A stretch of DNA of 64,000 bases from Pseudomonas fluorescens (GTDB lineage: Bacteria; Pseudomonadota; Gammaproteobacteria; Pseudomonadales; Pseudomonadaceae): assembly GCF_902497995.1 (NCBI RefSeq), contig NZ_CABVII010000008.1, positions 62,001-126,000 on the forward strand, written 5' to 3'. The position numbers and the translations under genes were made by a program. A model generated the notes under the pieces. That model searched no databases, was not told the DNA's origin, and worked only from the letters and a program-made list of their open reading frames with translations. Below are positions 53,259-63,069 of the stretch, one piece after another (the first letter of the stretch is position 1; each line of letters starts with the position of its first letter).

Positions 53259-54788
53259 ATGAGCAACGACGCATCTTTCACGCCGCCCAGCCTGCTGCTC
53301 AGCACCATCGGCCTGTCGCTGGCGACTTTCATGCAGGTGCTCGACACCACCATCGCCAACGTGGCGTTGCCGACCATTTCCGGCAACCTCGGGGTGAGTT
53401 CGGAGCAGGGCACCTGGGTCATCACCTCGTTCGCAGTGAGCAACGCGATTGCGCTGCCATTGACCGGTTGGCTCAGCCGGCGCTTCGGTGAAGTGAAGCT
53501 GTTTCTCTGGGCGACCATTCTGTTCGTGCTGGCCTCGTTTCTCTGCGGTATTTCGACTTCCATGCCTGAATTGATCGGCTTTCGGGTGCTGCAAGGCCTG
53601 GTGGCCGGCCCGTTGTATCCAATGACCCAGACGCTGCTGATTGCGGTCTATCCGCCGGCAAGGCGCGGCATGGCCTTGGCGTTGCTGGCGATGGTCACGG
53701 TGGTGGCGCCGATTGCCGGGCCGATTCTCGGGGGCTGGATCACCGACAGCTACAGCTGGCCGTGGATCTTCTTCATCAACGTGCCGATCGGGATTTTTGC
53801 GGTGATGGTGGTGCGCCAGCAACTCAAGGCGCGTCCGGTGGTGACCAGTTATCAGCCGATGGATTACGTCGGGTTGATCACGCTGATCATCGGCGTCGGC
53901 GCGTTGCAGGTGATCCTCGACAAGGGCAACGACCTGGACTGGTTCGAGTCGAACTTCATCATCATTGGCGCGGCCATTTCGGTGATTGCGCTGGCGGTGT
54001 TCGTGATCTGGGAAATGACCGACAAGCACCCGGTGGTCAACCTGCGGCTGTTCGCCTATCGCAACTTCCGTATCGGCACCATTGTGCTGGTGGCCGGGTA
54101 TGCCGGGTTCTTCGGGATCAACCTGATCCTGCCGCAATGGTTGCAGACCCAGATGGGTTATACCGCGACCTGGGCCGGTCTGGCGGTGGCACCGATCGGG
54201 ATTCTGCCGGTGCTGATGTCGCCGTTTGTCGGCAAGTACGCGCACAAGTTCGATCTGCGCTTGCTCGCCGGACTGGCGTTCCTGGCCATCGGCTTGAGCT
54301 GCTTCATGCGTGCCGGGTTCACCAATGAAGTGGACTTCCAGCACATTGCCCTGGTGCAACTGTTCATGGGCATCGGTGTGGCGCTGTTTTTCATGCCGAC
54401 CTTGAGCATTCTGATGTCGGACCTGCCGCCGAGCCAGATTGCCGACGGCGCGGGCCTGGCGACCTTCCTGCGCACGTTGGGCGGCAGTTTTGCGGCGTCG
54501 CTGACCACCTGGATCTGGATTCGCCGGGCGGATCAGCATCATGCCTATATGAGCGAAAGCATCAGTACCTATGAGCCGGCGACACGGGATGCGCTCAATG
54601 CCCTGGGCGGGGCGAGCAATCAGGCCTATGCGCAGCTGGATCATGTGCTGACCAGCCAGGCGTACATGCTCTCCACCGTGGATTACTTCACGTTGCTGGG
54701 GTGGGCATTCATGGGCCTGATTGTATTGGTGTGGCTGGCGAAGCCGCCGTTTGCAGCGAAGGCGGGGCCGGCTGCCTCCGGCCACTAA
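53259..54788 (+). CDS. emrB: EmrB-like DHA2-family MFS exporter
   Basis: The 509-residue membrane protein has about 14 helices of the DHA2 family, with LDTTIANVALPTISG in helix 1 (motif D1) and GPILGGWITDSYSWPWIFFI (motif C). It should expel drugs or hydrophobic compounds with EmrA and the NodT-type channel encoded upstream. It is the last gene of the marR operon, after a REPIN. The start at 53259 has AAAGGA upstream. Confidence 0.93.
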   Translation: MSNDASFTPPSLLLSTIGLSLATFMQVLDTTIANVALPTISGNLGVSSEQGTWVITSFAVSNAIALPLTGWLSRRFGEVKLFLWATILFVLASFLCGISTSMPELIGFRVLQGLVAGPLYPMTQTLLIAVYPPARRGMALALLAMVTVVAPIAGPILGGWITDSYSWPWIFFINVPIGIFAVMVVRQQLKARPVVTSYQPMDYVGLITLIIGVGALQVILDKGNDLDWFESNFIIIGAAISVIALAVFVIWEMTDKHPVVNLRLFAYRNFRIGTIVLVAGYAGFFGINLILPQWLQTQMGYTATWAGLAVAPIGILPVLMSPFVGKYAHKFDLRLLAGLAFLAIGLSCFMRAGFTNEVDFQHIALVQLFMGIGVALFFMPTLSILMSDLPPSQIADGAGLATFLRTLGGSFAASLTTWIWIRRADQHHAYMSESISTYEPATRDALNALGGASNQAYAQLDHVLTSQAYMLSTVDYFTLLGWAFMGLIVLVWLAKPPFAAKAGPAASGH

Positions 54789-54800
54789 TCCAACCACAAA

Positions 54801-54900
54801 ACCCATGTGGGAGCGGGCTTGCTCGCGAAGGCGGTGTGTCATTCAACATTGATGTCGACTGAACCACCGCTTTCGCGAGCAAGCCCGCTCCCACATGGGT
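54801..54900. repeat. REPIN
   Basis: ACCCATGTGGGAGCGGGC at the left and its complement at the right close a full-length inverted pair between convergent emrB and lpxH. Confidence 0.9.
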
Positions 54901-54914
54901 TATGTGTTCGGCAG

Positions 54915-55667
54915 TTAGATTGTGGGGGCCGCCAATTGCGGCGGCGGGGCGAAATCGAACGGCGCCAGCGCAAACCCATGCTCATCCACCTGCAAAGCCC
55001 AGCCCTGACGATCCCAATCCCCCAACACAATGCGCCTGGCCGCCTGCTCGCCAATCTGCAACTTGTGGATGGCGGGGCGATGGGTATGGCCATGGATCAA
55101 GGTTTTCACCCCATATTCCTGCATGATCCGCGGCACTTCTTGCGGCGTGACGTCGACGATGTCATTGGCCTTCATCCGCACCTGGGCCGTGCTTTCGCTG
55201 CGCAGCTTGCGCGCCAGTTTGTGCCGGGTGCTCAGGGGCAGGTGGCGGAGGATGAACAGGGTGATGGGATTGCGCAGGTAGCGACGCAGCTTCATATAGC
55301 CGACATCGCGGGTGCAGAGGCTGTCGCCGTGCATCAGCAGCACCGGCTCGCCGTAAAACTGCACGACACTCGGGTCCTTCAATAATGTGCAGCCAGCCTG
55401 TTTGCAAAAGGCCTTGCCGAGCATGAAGTCGCGATTGCCGTGCATCAAAAAAATCGCCGTGCCGCTGTCGCTGAGGTCACGCAGGGCCTGGCAGATGGAA
55501 CGCTGGAACGGCGTCATGGCATCGTCGCCAATCCACGCCTCGAAAAAGTCGCCCAGGATGTACAACGCACTCGCCGAGCGGGCGCGCCCGGCGAGCAAAT
55601 CCAGAAACGCCCGGGTAATGTCCGGGCGCTCCTCTTCCAGATGCAAGTCTGAAATCAGCAGTATCAC
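54915..55667 (-). CDS. lpxH: UDP-2,3-diacylglucosamine diphosphatase
   Basis: The 250-residue enzyme of lipid A synthesis cleaves UDP-2,3-diacylglucosamine to lipid X and UMP at the membrane surface. The calcineurin-type metal motifs are clear: [34 protein letters not shown] and [12 protein letters not shown]. The length matches LpxH. It overlaps ppiB by 4 bp. Confidence 0.95.
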   Translation of the reverse strand: MILLISDLHLEEERPDITRAFLDLLAGRARSASALYILGDFFEAWIGDDAMTPFQRSICQALRDLSDSGTAIFLMHGNRDFMLGKAFCKQAGCTLLKDPSVVQFYGEPVLLMHGDSLCTRDVGYMKLRRYLRNPITLFILRHLPLSTRHKLARKLRSESTAQVRMKANDIVDVTPQEVPRIMQEYGVKTLIHGHTHRPAIHKLQIGEQAARRIVLGDWDRQGWALQVDEHGFALAPFDFAPPPQLAAPTI

Positions 55668-56167
55668 CCAATGATCTCGGCTTTCTCGATGATCACGTCT
55701 TCTGCTGGCACGTCCTGGTGGCCGGACTTCATGGTGGTGGAAACACCTTTGATCTTGTCCACTACGTCGGTGCCGGCAACGACTTTGGCGAATACCGCGT
55801 AGCCCCAGCCCTGAGTGGTCTTGGCGCTGTGGTTGAGGAAGCTGTTGTCAGCCACGTTGATGAAGAACTGGGCGGAAGCCGAATGCGGCTCCATGGTGCG
55901 CGCCATGGCCACGGTGTACTTGTCGTTCGGCAGGCCGTTGTCGGCTTCGTTCTGGATGCTTGGACGCTTGTCTTTCTTTTCTTTCATGCCTGGCTCGAAA
56001 CCGCCGCCCTGGATCATGAAGTTACCGATGACGCGGTGGAAAACAGTGTTTTCGTAGTGACCGGCTTTTACGTACTCGATGAAGTTGGCAACGGTCAGCG
56101 GTGCCTTTTCAGCGTTCAGTTCCAGGACGATGTCGCCATGGTTGGTGGTCAGTTTGACTTGGGTCAT
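55664..56167 (-). CDS. ppiB: Peptidyl-prolyl cis-trans isomerase (cyclophilin B type)
   Basis: The 167-residue cytosolic cyclophilin has the core motifs [40 protein letters not shown] and [12 protein letters not shown]. The catalytic Arg is in FHRV. It has no signal peptide, which fits PpiB and not PpiA. It is the first gene of the ppiB-lpxH operon and is divergent from glnS. Confidence 0.94.
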   Translation of the reverse strand: MTQVKLTTNHGDIVLELNAEKAPLTVANFIEYVKAGHYENTVFHRVIGNFMIQGGGFEPGMKEKKDKRPSIQNEADNGLPNDKYTVAMARTMEPHSASAQFFINVADNSFLNHSAKTTQGWGYAVFAKVVAGTDVVDKIKGVSTTMKSGHQDVPAEDVIIEKAEIIG

Positions 56168-56446
56168 GATCGTGAACTCTTTTTGGGAGATGCGTTTTCA
56201 GGGAATTCGTGGGTTCAGGGGCGTTACAGCCCTCAACCGGTCCGGCCAATGTTGGCCAAGGTGCGCAGTTTAGCGTGCCGAGCGCGAATTTCGAGGCCGT
56301 TTTTCATTTGCATCCGATTAAATGCAGCCGTTTTCGGGCCTGCTCTGTCAGCGACTTGACGGCATCGGCTATGATAAGCCCCTTTGATTTATAACAGCCG
56401 CTTTGATTTGGCCAACTGGCCGCGCACTTGTACGTTCAAGGATCCT

Positions 56447-58144
56447 ATGAGCAAGCCCACTGTCGACCCTACCTCGAATTCCAAGACCGGCCCTGCCGTG
56501 CCGGTCAATTTCCTGCGCCCGATCATCCAGGCGGACCTGGACTCGGGTAAGCACACGCAGATCGTCACCCGTTTCCCGCCTGAGCCCAACGGCTACCTGC
56601 ACATCGGTCACGCCAAGTCGATTTGCGTGAACTTCGGTCTGGCCCAGGAATTTGGTGGCGTCACGCACCTGCGTTTCGACGACACCAACCCGGCCAAGGA
56701 AGACCAGGAATACATCGACGCGATCGAAAGCGACGTCAAATGGCTGGGCTTCGAATGGTCCGGCGAAGTGCGCTACGCCTCGCAGTATTTCGACCAGTTG
56801 CACGACTGGGCCGTCGAGCTGATCAAGGCCGGCAAGGCCTACGTCGATGACCTGAGCCCGGAACAGGCCAAGGAATACCGTGGCAGCCTGACCGAGCCGG
56901 GCAAGAACAGCCCGTTCCGTGATCGCTCCGTGGAAGAGAACCTGGACTGGTTCGCCCGCATGAAGGCCGGTGAATTCAAGGATGGCGCACGGGTGCTACG
57001 GGCCAAGATCGACATGGCCTCGCCGAACATGAACCTGCGCGACCCGATCATGTATCGCATTCGTCACGCGCACCACCACCAGACCGGCGACAAGTGGTGC
57101 ATCTACCCGAACTACGACTTCACCCACGGTCAGTCGGACGCCATCGAAGGCATCACCCACTCGATCTGCACCCTGGAGTTCGAAAGCCACCGTCCGCTGT
57201 ACGAGTGGTTCCTCGAGAACCTGCCCGTGCCGGCGCAGCCGCGTCAGTACGAGTTCAGCCGCCTGAACCTGAACTACACGATCACCAGCAAGCGCAAGCT
57301 CAAGCAGCTGGTGGACGAGAAACACGTCAATGGCTGGGACGATCCGCGCATGTCCACGCTGTCGGGCTTCCGCCGCCGTGGCTACACGCCGAAATCGATC
57401 CGCAACTTCTGCGAAATGGTCGGCACCAACCGTTCCGACGGCGTGGTCGACTTCGGCATGCTGGAATTCAGCATCCGCGACGACCTCGACCACAGCGCCC
57501 CGCGTGCCATGTGCGTATTGCGTCCGCTGAAAGTCGTGATCACCAACTACCCGGAAGGCCAGGTCGAGAACCTCGAACTGCCGTGCCACCCGAAAGAAGA
57601 CATGGGTGTGCGCGTGCTGCCGTTCGCCCGTGAGCTCTACATCGACCGTGAAGATTTCATGGAAGAGCCGCCAAAAGGCTACAAGCGCCTGGAGCCGAAT
57701 GGCGAAGTGCGTCTGCGCGGCAGCTACGTGATTCGCGCCGACGAAGCGATCAAGGACGCCGATGGCAACATCGTCGAACTGCGTTGCTCCTACGATCCGC
57801 AAACCCTGGGCAAGAATCCTGAAGGCCGCAAGGTCAAAGGCGTGGTGCACTGGGTGCCGGCCGCGGCCAGCGTCGAATGCGAAGTGCGTCTGTACGATCG
57901 CCTGTTCCGTTCGGCCAACCCTGAGAAAGCCGAAGACAGCGCCGGTTTCCTGGACAACATCAACCCTGACTCGCTGCAGGTCCTCACCGGTTGTCGTGCC
58001 GAGCCAACGCTGGGCAATGCACAGCCGGAAGACCGTTTCCAGTTCGAGCGCGAAGGCTACTTCTGCGCGGATATCAAGGACTCGAAACCCGGTCGTCCGG
58101 TGTTCAACCGTACCGTGACCTTGCGTGATTCGTGGGGCCAGTGA
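56447..58144 (+). CDS. glnS: Glutaminyl-tRNA synthetase
   Basis: The 565-residue class I synthetase has the HIGH motif [10 protein letters not shown] preceded by FPPEPNG, the acceptor-binding domain and the C-terminal anticodon-binding barrels. The KMSKS-like loop is [15 protein letters not shown] lies just before the ATG at 56447. cysS follows after 15 bp, an arrangement conserved in Pseudomonas. Confidence 0.96.
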   Translation: MSKPTVDPTSNSKTGPAVPVNFLRPIIQADLDSGKHTQIVTRFPPEPNGYLHIGHAKSICVNFGLAQEFGGVTHLRFDDTNPAKEDQEYIDAIESDVKWLGFEWSGEVRYASQYFDQLHDWAVELIKAGKAYVDDLSPEQAKEYRGSLTEPGKNSPFRDRSVEENLDWFARMKAGEFKDGARVLRAKIDMASPNMNLRDPIMYRIRHAHHHQTGDKWCIYPNYDFTHGQSDAIEGITHSICTLEFESHRPLYEWFLENLPVPAQPRQYEFSRLNLNYTITSKRKLKQLVDEKHVNGWDDPRMSTLSGFRRRGYTPKSIRNFCEMVGTNRSDGVVDFGMLEFSIRDDLDHSAPRAMCVLRPLKVVITNYPEGQVENLELPCHPKEDMGVRVLPFARELYIDREDFMEEPPKGYKRLEPNGEVRLRGSYVIRADEAIKDADGNIVELRCSYDPQTLGKNPEGRKVKGVVHWVPAAASVECEVRLYDRLFRSANPEKAEDSAGFLDNINPDSLQVLTGCRAEPTLGNAQPEDRFQFEREGYFCADIKDSKPGRPVFNRTVTLRDSWGQ

Positions 58145-58159
58145 TTCAAGGATACTGAC

Positions 58160-59542
58160 GTGCTTTCTATCTACAACACGCTCACCAAGAGCAAAGAAGT
58201 CTTCAAGCCGCTGGATGGCAACAAGGTGCGCATGTACGTCTGCGGGATGACCGTGTACGACTACTGCCACCTGGGCCATGGTCGCAGCATGGTCGCGTTC
58301 GACCTGGTGACCCGCTGGTTGCGGTTCAGCGGCTACGACCTGACTTATGTGCGCAACATCACCGACATTGACGACAAGATCATCAATCGGGCCAACGAGA
58401 ACGGCGAGTCGTTCGAAGCCTTGACCGAGCGCATGATCGCGGCGATGCACGAAGACGAAGCGCGCCTGAACATCCAGAAGCCAGACATGGAGCCGCGCGC
58501 CACCGGGCATATCCCCGGCATGCACGCGATGATCCAGACCCTGATCGACAAGGGTTACGCCTACGCCCCGGGCAATGGCGACGTGTACTACCGCGTCGCC
58601 AAATTCATGGGCTATGGCAAGCTGTCGCGCAAGAAGATCGAAGACCTGCGCATTGGCGCGCGGATCGAAGTCGACGAGTCCAAGCAGGACCCGCTGGACT
58701 TCGTGCTGTGGAAAGGCGCCAAGCCGGGCGAGCCGAGCTGGCCATCGCCGTGGGGCGACGGTCGTCCGGGCTGGCACATCGAGTGCTCGGTGATGTCGAC
58801 CTGCTGCCTCGGCGAGACCTTCGACATTCATGGCGGCGGTAGTGACCTCGAGTTCCCGCACCACGAAAACGAAATCGCCCAGAGCGAAGCGGCCACCGGC
58901 AAGACCTACGCCAACGCGTGGATGCATTGCGGCATGATTCGCATCAACGGCGAGAAGATGTCCAAGTCCTTGAACAACTTCTTCACCATTCGCGACGTGC
59001 TGGAAAAGTACCACCCGGAAGTCGTGCGTTACCTGCTGGTGTCGAGCCACTACCGCAGCGCGATCAACTATTCGGAAGACAACCTCAAGGACGCCAAAGG
59101 CGCACTCGAGCGTTTCTACCATGCGTTGAAAGGTCTGCCGAGCGTGGCGCCGGCCGGTGGCGAAGCCTTTGTCGAGCGCTTCACCCAGGTGATGAACGAC
59201 GACTTCGGCACGCCGGAAGCCTGCGCGGTGCTGTTCGAGATGGTGCGTGAGATCAACCGCCTGCGCGAGAGCGATCTCGAGGCAGCGGCGGGTCTGGCGG
59301 CGCGCTTGAAGGAACTGGCCAGTGTGTTGGGTGTGTTGCAGCTTGAGGCTGATGACTTCCTGCAAGCGGGTGCCGAAGGGCGGGTTGATGCGGCTGAAGT
59401 CGATGCGCTGATTGCCGCGCGTCTGGCGGCTCGTGCGGGTAAAGACTGGGCCGAATCCGACCGTATCCGCGACCAGCTGACCGCCATGGGCGTGGTGCTG
59501 GAAGACGGGAAGGGCGGGACGACCTGGCGTCTGGCTGACTGA
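58160..59542 (+). CDS. cysS: Cysteinyl-tRNA synthetase
   Basis: The 460-residue enzyme starts at GTG 58160, with AAGGA 8 bases upstream. It carries [19 protein letters not shown] (zinc Cys and the HxGH motif), the zinc region SVMSTCCLG and [10 protein letters not shown], and the KMSKS motif. It charges tRNA-Cys. It follows glnS in one operon, and a strong terminator lies 20 bp after the stop. Confidence 0.96.
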   Translation: MLSIYNTLTKSKEVFKPLDGNKVRMYVCGMTVYDYCHLGHGRSMVAFDLVTRWLRFSGYDLTYVRNITDIDDKIINRANENGESFEALTERMIAAMHEDEARLNIQKPDMEPRATGHIPGMHAMIQTLIDKGYAYAPGNGDVYYRVAKFMGYGKLSRKKIEDLRIGARIEVDESKQDPLDFVLWKGAKPGEPSWPSPWGDGRPGWHIECSVMSTCCLGETFDIHGGGSDLEFPHHENEIAQSEAATGKTYANAWMHCGMIRINGEKMSKSLNNFFTIRDVLEKYHPEVVRYLLVSSHYRSAINYSEDNLKDAKGALERFYHALKGLPSVAPAGGEAFVERFTQVMNDDFGTPEACAVLFEMVREINRLRESDLEAAAGLAARLKELASVLGVLQLEADDFLQAGAEGRVDAAEVDALIAARLAARAGKDWAESDRIRDQLTAMGVVLEDGKGGTTWRLAD

Positions 59543-59563
59543 TTGCTGTGTTTGCTACAAAAC

Positions 59564-59592
59564 AAAACCCGCCTTGTGCGGGTTTTTGTTTT
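59564..59592 (+). terminator. Rho-independent terminator after cysS
   Basis: AAAACCCGC and GCGGGTTTT form a 9-bp stem around CTTGT, followed by further T residues. Confidence 0.88.
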
Positions 59593-59630
59593 TGGGTATG
59601 GCAACGAATGCTGTATCGACAATACTGACG

Positions 59631-59727
59631 CCTTCGCGAGCAAGCCCGCTCCCACATTTGATCGACGGTGTAGTTGAATTTTATTTACGACACAAATCCC
59701 CTGTGGGAGCGGGCTTGCTCGCGAAGG
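59631..59727. repeat. REPIN
   Basis: CCTTCGCGAGCAAGCCCGC and its complement form an inverted REP pair between the convergent cysS and activator genes. Confidence 0.9.
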
Positions 59728-59761
59728 TCTCAAGCCGAACACGGCACCTGCGGTTCTCTCG

Positions 59762-61594
59762 TCACTCAGCCTGGCGCAACCGCTTGTAAAGGGTATTGCG
59801 GCTTACCCCGAGCCTGCGGGCCAAATGCGAGATATTCCCCCCCACCGCCTGCAACTGCCGATTCAACTCCTCCACATCATTCAAATCCAACGCCAAGGGT
59901 TCCTCCACCTCGACCGGCTCCATCTCCAGATCCACAAAAAAATCATCTGGCAAATGCTCCAGCCGCACCGGCTGCTCTTCGGCCATGGCCAGAGCCACCT
60001 GAATCACGCTACTGACCTGCCTCAGATTCCCCGGCCACGGATGGCGGCCGAACAACTCCAGCACTTCACGACTCAATCCGGCCCACTGTGACGGCTCACG
60101 ATGCTGCTCCCACATGCGCTTGAACAGTGCCTGCTTGTCGCTGCGTTCGCGCAGGGGAGGCAGTTCCAGGGTCAAGCCGCCTATCCGGTAATAAAGGTCT
60201 TCACGAAACCGCCCCAACTGAACCTGCTCGCGCAACGAGCGGTTGGTCGCCGAGATGATTCGAATGTCCACCGGGAACAGCTCGCTGCTGCCCACCGGTT
60301 GCACGCAACGCTCCTGCAACACCCTTAGTAGCCGAGCCTGGGTCGGCAACGGCATGTCACCGATTTCATCGAGAAACAGGGTGCCTTTATCCGCCTTGCG
60401 AATCAGCCCGATGCTCCCTTTCTGATTGGCCCCGGTGAACGCGCCTTTCTCGTAGCCAAACAGCTCGGACTCCACCAATTCGGCGGGGATCGCCGCACAA
60501 TTAACCGCAATGAACGATTGTTTGCTGCGTGAGCTGGCCTGATGCAGGGCTTTGACGAAGACTTCCTTGCCGACGCCGGTTTCCCCATGGATCAACAGTG
60601 GAATGTCCTTTTCCAACAAGCGCTCGGCCTGGCGCACGGCTTTTTCCACGCGGCTGTCGCCGAAATGCAGGGTGTTCAGGCTGATCGCTGGGGGGGCCGT
60701 CACCGCCGGTTCAGCAACCAGCGGCGCCTGGACAGGTGCTTGCTTCGGCCGTTTCAACAGGCACTGAAAGCGGTTGCGTCCGGAGGCTTGCAGCGCAAAG
60801 GGTAATCCTTCGGGCTGGTTAAGCAGCTCCGATAGCGAGACCTTGAACAGGCTTTCGACACTGACCCGCGACAGGCTGATGCCCAGCAGGTTGTCCGCCC
60901 GGCGATTGGCGGACAGCACCTGACCGCTTTCATCGAAAATCAACAGCCCGGCCCATTGGCTGTCGAGATTGTTCAACCCGGTGTTGAAAGTCAGTTGAAA
61001 GTGCTGGCCATGGAACAGATTAAGGATCAGCCGGTTCTCCACGGTCTGGCTCATCATCTTGACCATGCCGAGGGTGTGGGACGGCGGCAGGTAGCTGTCG
61101 CTGGAGACATCGAGTACCGCGATCACCTTGCGTTCGGCATCGAAAATCGGCGCGGCGGAACCGGTCATGAAGCGGTTGGCCTTCAGGAAGTGTTCATCGT
61201 GCTCGATATGCACCGCCTGCTCGCAGGCCAGCGCGGTGCCGATCGCATTGGTGCCGCTGCAGCGTTCCATCCAGCTGGCGCCGGCGCTGAAGCCGCGGGT
61301 CAGTCTGGGCTCGATAAAACGCTGGATACCCCAGGATGTCAGCACCTGGCCCTGATTGTCGGCGAGCATGATCAGGCAATTGGAATTGCTCAGGATGTTC
61401 TCGTAATACGGCAGGACTTCCTGATGGGTGGTCTGCACCAGTGACTGCTGGCTCTCCAGCAACCGGGCGATGCCCTCGGGCAGCAGCTGATCGAACGCAG
61501 GGGCGCTCTGATGATCGAGACCGAACGCGCGGCAACGGGACCAGGAGTCCCGGATGATGGCGTCATGGGAGAGCGGCAGGGCAGGTGCGGCCAT
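59762..61594 (-). CDS. Sigma-54-dependent activator (AcoR-like, GAF/AAA+/Fis)
   Basis: The protein has 610 residues from the ATG at 61594; the longer upstream frame runs into REP sequence. The N-terminal part (about 60-190) is a GAF-type sensor (CSGTNAIGTALACEQAVHIE), followed by a PAS-like region. The AAA+ domain starts near residue 320 and has Walker A GETGVGKE (about 335), the sigma-54 contact loop GAFTGA (about 381) and Walker B GTLFLDEIGD. A Fis-type HTH ends the protein (NISHLARRLGVSRNTLYKRL). It very likely activates the divergent ABC operon, whose promoter has a sigma-54 element. The ligand is unknown; AcoR relatives sense small alcohols or ketones. Confidence 0.93.
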   Translation of the reverse strand: MAAPALPLSHDAIIRDSWSRCRAFGLDHQSAPAFDQLLPEGIARLLESQQSLVQTTHQEVLPYYENILSNSNCLIMLADNQGQVLTSWGIQRFIEPRLTRGFSAGASWMERCSGTNAIGTALACEQAVHIEHDEHFLKANRFMTGSAAPIFDAERKVIAVLDVSSDSYLPPSHTLGMVKMMSQTVENRLILNLFHGQHFQLTFNTGLNNLDSQWAGLLIFDESGQVLSANRRADNLLGISLSRVSVESLFKVSLSELLNQPEGLPFALQASGRNRFQCLLKRPKQAPVQAPLVAEPAVTAPPAISLNTLHFGDSRVEKAVRQAERLLEKDIPLLIHGETGVGKEVFVKALHQASSRSKQSFIAVNCAAIPAELVESELFGYEKGAFTGANQKGSIGLIRKADKGTLFLDEIGDMPLPTQARLLRVLQERCVQPVGSSELFPVDIRIISATNRSLREQVQLGRFREDLYYRIGGLTLELPPLRERSDKQALFKRMWEQHREPSQWAGLSREVLELFGRHPWPGNLRQVSSVIQVALAMAEEQPVRLEHLPDDFFVDLEMEPVEVEEPLALDLNDVEELNRQLQAVGGNISHLARRLGVSRNTLYKRLRQAE

Positions 61595-61682
61595 GGCAGT
61601 CGATCTCTGAGCAAAGCTTTTATTGTTTTTATGGGTGTCGCAAGACGTTTGGCGCGCCGCGGATATCGCGCCGAAAACAATA

Positions 61683-61755
61683 CCCGTAGGAGCCAGGCTT
61701 GCCGGCGAAGGCGTCATCGAAATCGCCTTCGCCGGCAAGCCTGGCTCCTACAGGG
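61683..61755. repeat. REPIN, GAGCCAGGCTTGCCGGCG class
   Basis: An inverted pair of a further REP class (core GAGCCAGGCTTGCCGGCG), with a shorter loop than the others. Confidence 0.88.
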
Positions 61756-61779
61756 ATCGCGAAACGGTCCATAGAGTGT

Positions 61780-61849
61780 TGTTCACTATTGTTCAATGTC
61801 AACCGCCACAGTGTTCAAATGTTCAGTCGCGGTTGTTCATTTCTGTTCA
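61780..61849. promoter_or_regulatory. Six-copy TGTTCA array, probable upstream activator site
   Basis: TGTTCA occurs in direct orientation at 61780, 61790, 61812, 61820, 61834 and 61844, as three pairs with internal spacings of 10, 8 and 10 bases. It lies 65-134 bases before the -24 element, where sigma-54 activators normally bind. The divergent AcoR-like protein is the obvious candidate. Confidence 0.65.
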
Positions 61850-61913
61850 GCAACGAACGCAATTTTTTTCCTCTTTGAGGAATTTTCAAGCCGGATCAAA
61901 GGCTTGAATTTTC

Positions 61914-61929
61914 TGGCACAAATATCGCT
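61914..61929 (+). promoter_or_regulatory. Sigma-54 (-24/-12) promoter
   Basis: TGGCACAAATATCGCT has the GG-N10-GC spacing required by sigma-54 and the TGGCAC half of the consensus intact. It ends 45 bp before the first ABC gene. Confidence 0.8.
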
Positions 61930-61974
61930 CAGTCGCTCAGGCCGCTTGACTCCAATAATAAAAAAGGCCGAGCC

Positions 61975-63069
61975 ATGTCATTAACCCTGGAGCACGTCAG
62001 CCGTACCGTCGAGGGCCAGACCTGGATCGACGATGCCAACCTGAGTTTCGAACCCGGATCCTTCAACGTTTTGCTCGGCCGCACCCTGTCCGGCAAAACC
62101 AGCCTCATGCGCCTGATGGCCGGCCTGGACAAGCCCGACAGCGGTCGCATCCTGATGAATGGCGTCGACGTCACCCAGCGCCCGGTGCGCCTGCGCAATG
62201 TGTCGATGGTCTATCAGCAGTTCATCAATTACCCGACCATGACGGTGTTCGAGAACATTGCGTCGCCGTTGCGCCAGGGCGGTGTTTCCAATGAGCTGAT
62301 CCAGAGCAAAGTGCTGGAAACCGCGAAGATGCTGCGCATCGAAAAATTCCTCCAGCGCTATCCGCTGGAGCTCTCCGGTGGCCAGCAACAGCGCACGGCC
62401 ATGGCCCGGGCGTTGGTCAAGGACGCCGAGCTGATCCTGTTCGACGAGCCGTTGGTCAACCTCGACTACAAATTGCGCGAAGAACTGCGTCAGGAGATGC
62501 GCGAGCTGTTCAAGGCGCATCACACCATCGCCATCTACGCCACCACCGAACCCAACGAAGCCCTGGCCCTGGGCGGAACCACGACCATTCTCCATGAAGG
62601 CCGGGTGATCCAGAGTGGCAAGTCATCCACGGTGTATCACCAGCCGCAAACCGTGCTGGCCGCCGAATTATTCAGCGAGCCGCCGATCAACCTGATGCCC
62701 GGCCGTATCGCCGGCAACGAAGTGAGTTTCGCCAATTTCGTGCACTTTCCATTGAACGTGGATCTGCGGCCGGTGGGCGAGGGCGAGTTCCGCTTCGGCG
62801 TGCGGCCAAGCCACATTTCGCTGGTGCCCAGCAACGATGACGATCTGGAACTGGCGGTGACCGTCGAAGTGGCGGAGATCAGCGGTTCGGAAACTTTCCT
62901 GCACGTGCGCAACGAGCATTTCCTGCTGGTGCTGCACCTGCCCGGGGTCCATGAATACGATGTCGACGCGCCCATTCGCATCTACATACCGACCCATAAA
63001 CTGTTTGTGTTCGATACGCAGGGGCGGCTGGTCCAGGCGCCCGGTCGCCGTATCGCGAGGGTTGCCTGA
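61975..63069 (+). CDS. ABC transporter ATP-binding protein, GlpS-like (glycerol-type uptake)
   Basis: The 364-residue ATPase has Walker A GRTLSGKT (35-42), Q-loop Gln81-82, an intact signature LSGGQQQR (133-140) and Walker B LILFDEP (153-159). A C-terminal TOBE-like regulatory domain follows (about 240-364). The H-loop His is replaced: the site reads YATTEP, with Thr191 where YVTHDQ is usual. Tandem ATPases of this type occur in the glycerol transporter GlpSTPQV of rhizobia and related bacteria. The second ATPase gene starts within its stop codon. The substrate assignment is inferred from the tandem layout, as the permease and binding-protein genes lie beyond the window. Confidence 0.82.
   Translation: MSLTLEHVSRTVEGQTWIDDANLSFEPGSFNVLLGRTLSGKTSLMRLMAGLDKPDSGRILMNGVDVTQRPVRLRNVSMVYQQFINYPTMTVFENIASPLRQGGVSNELIQSKVLETAKMLRIEKFLQRYPLELSGGQQQRTAMARALVKDAELILFDEPLVNLDYKLREELRQEMRELFKAHHTIAIYATTEPNEALALGGTTTILHEGRVIQSGKSSTVYHQPQTVLAAELFSEPPINLMPGRIAGNEVSFANFVHFPLNVDLRPVGEGEFRFGVRPSHISLVPSNDDDLELAVTVEVAEISGSETFLHVRNEHFLLVLHLPGVHEYDVDAPIRIYIPTHKLFVFDTQGRLVQAPGRRIARVA

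Larger units (their letters stand above)
61595..61974. other. Divergent regulatory region
   Basis: The 380-bp region between the activator gene and the ABC operon holds a REPIN, a six-copy TGTTCA array and a -24/-12 promoter, each listed separately. No gene is present. Confidence 0.7.
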
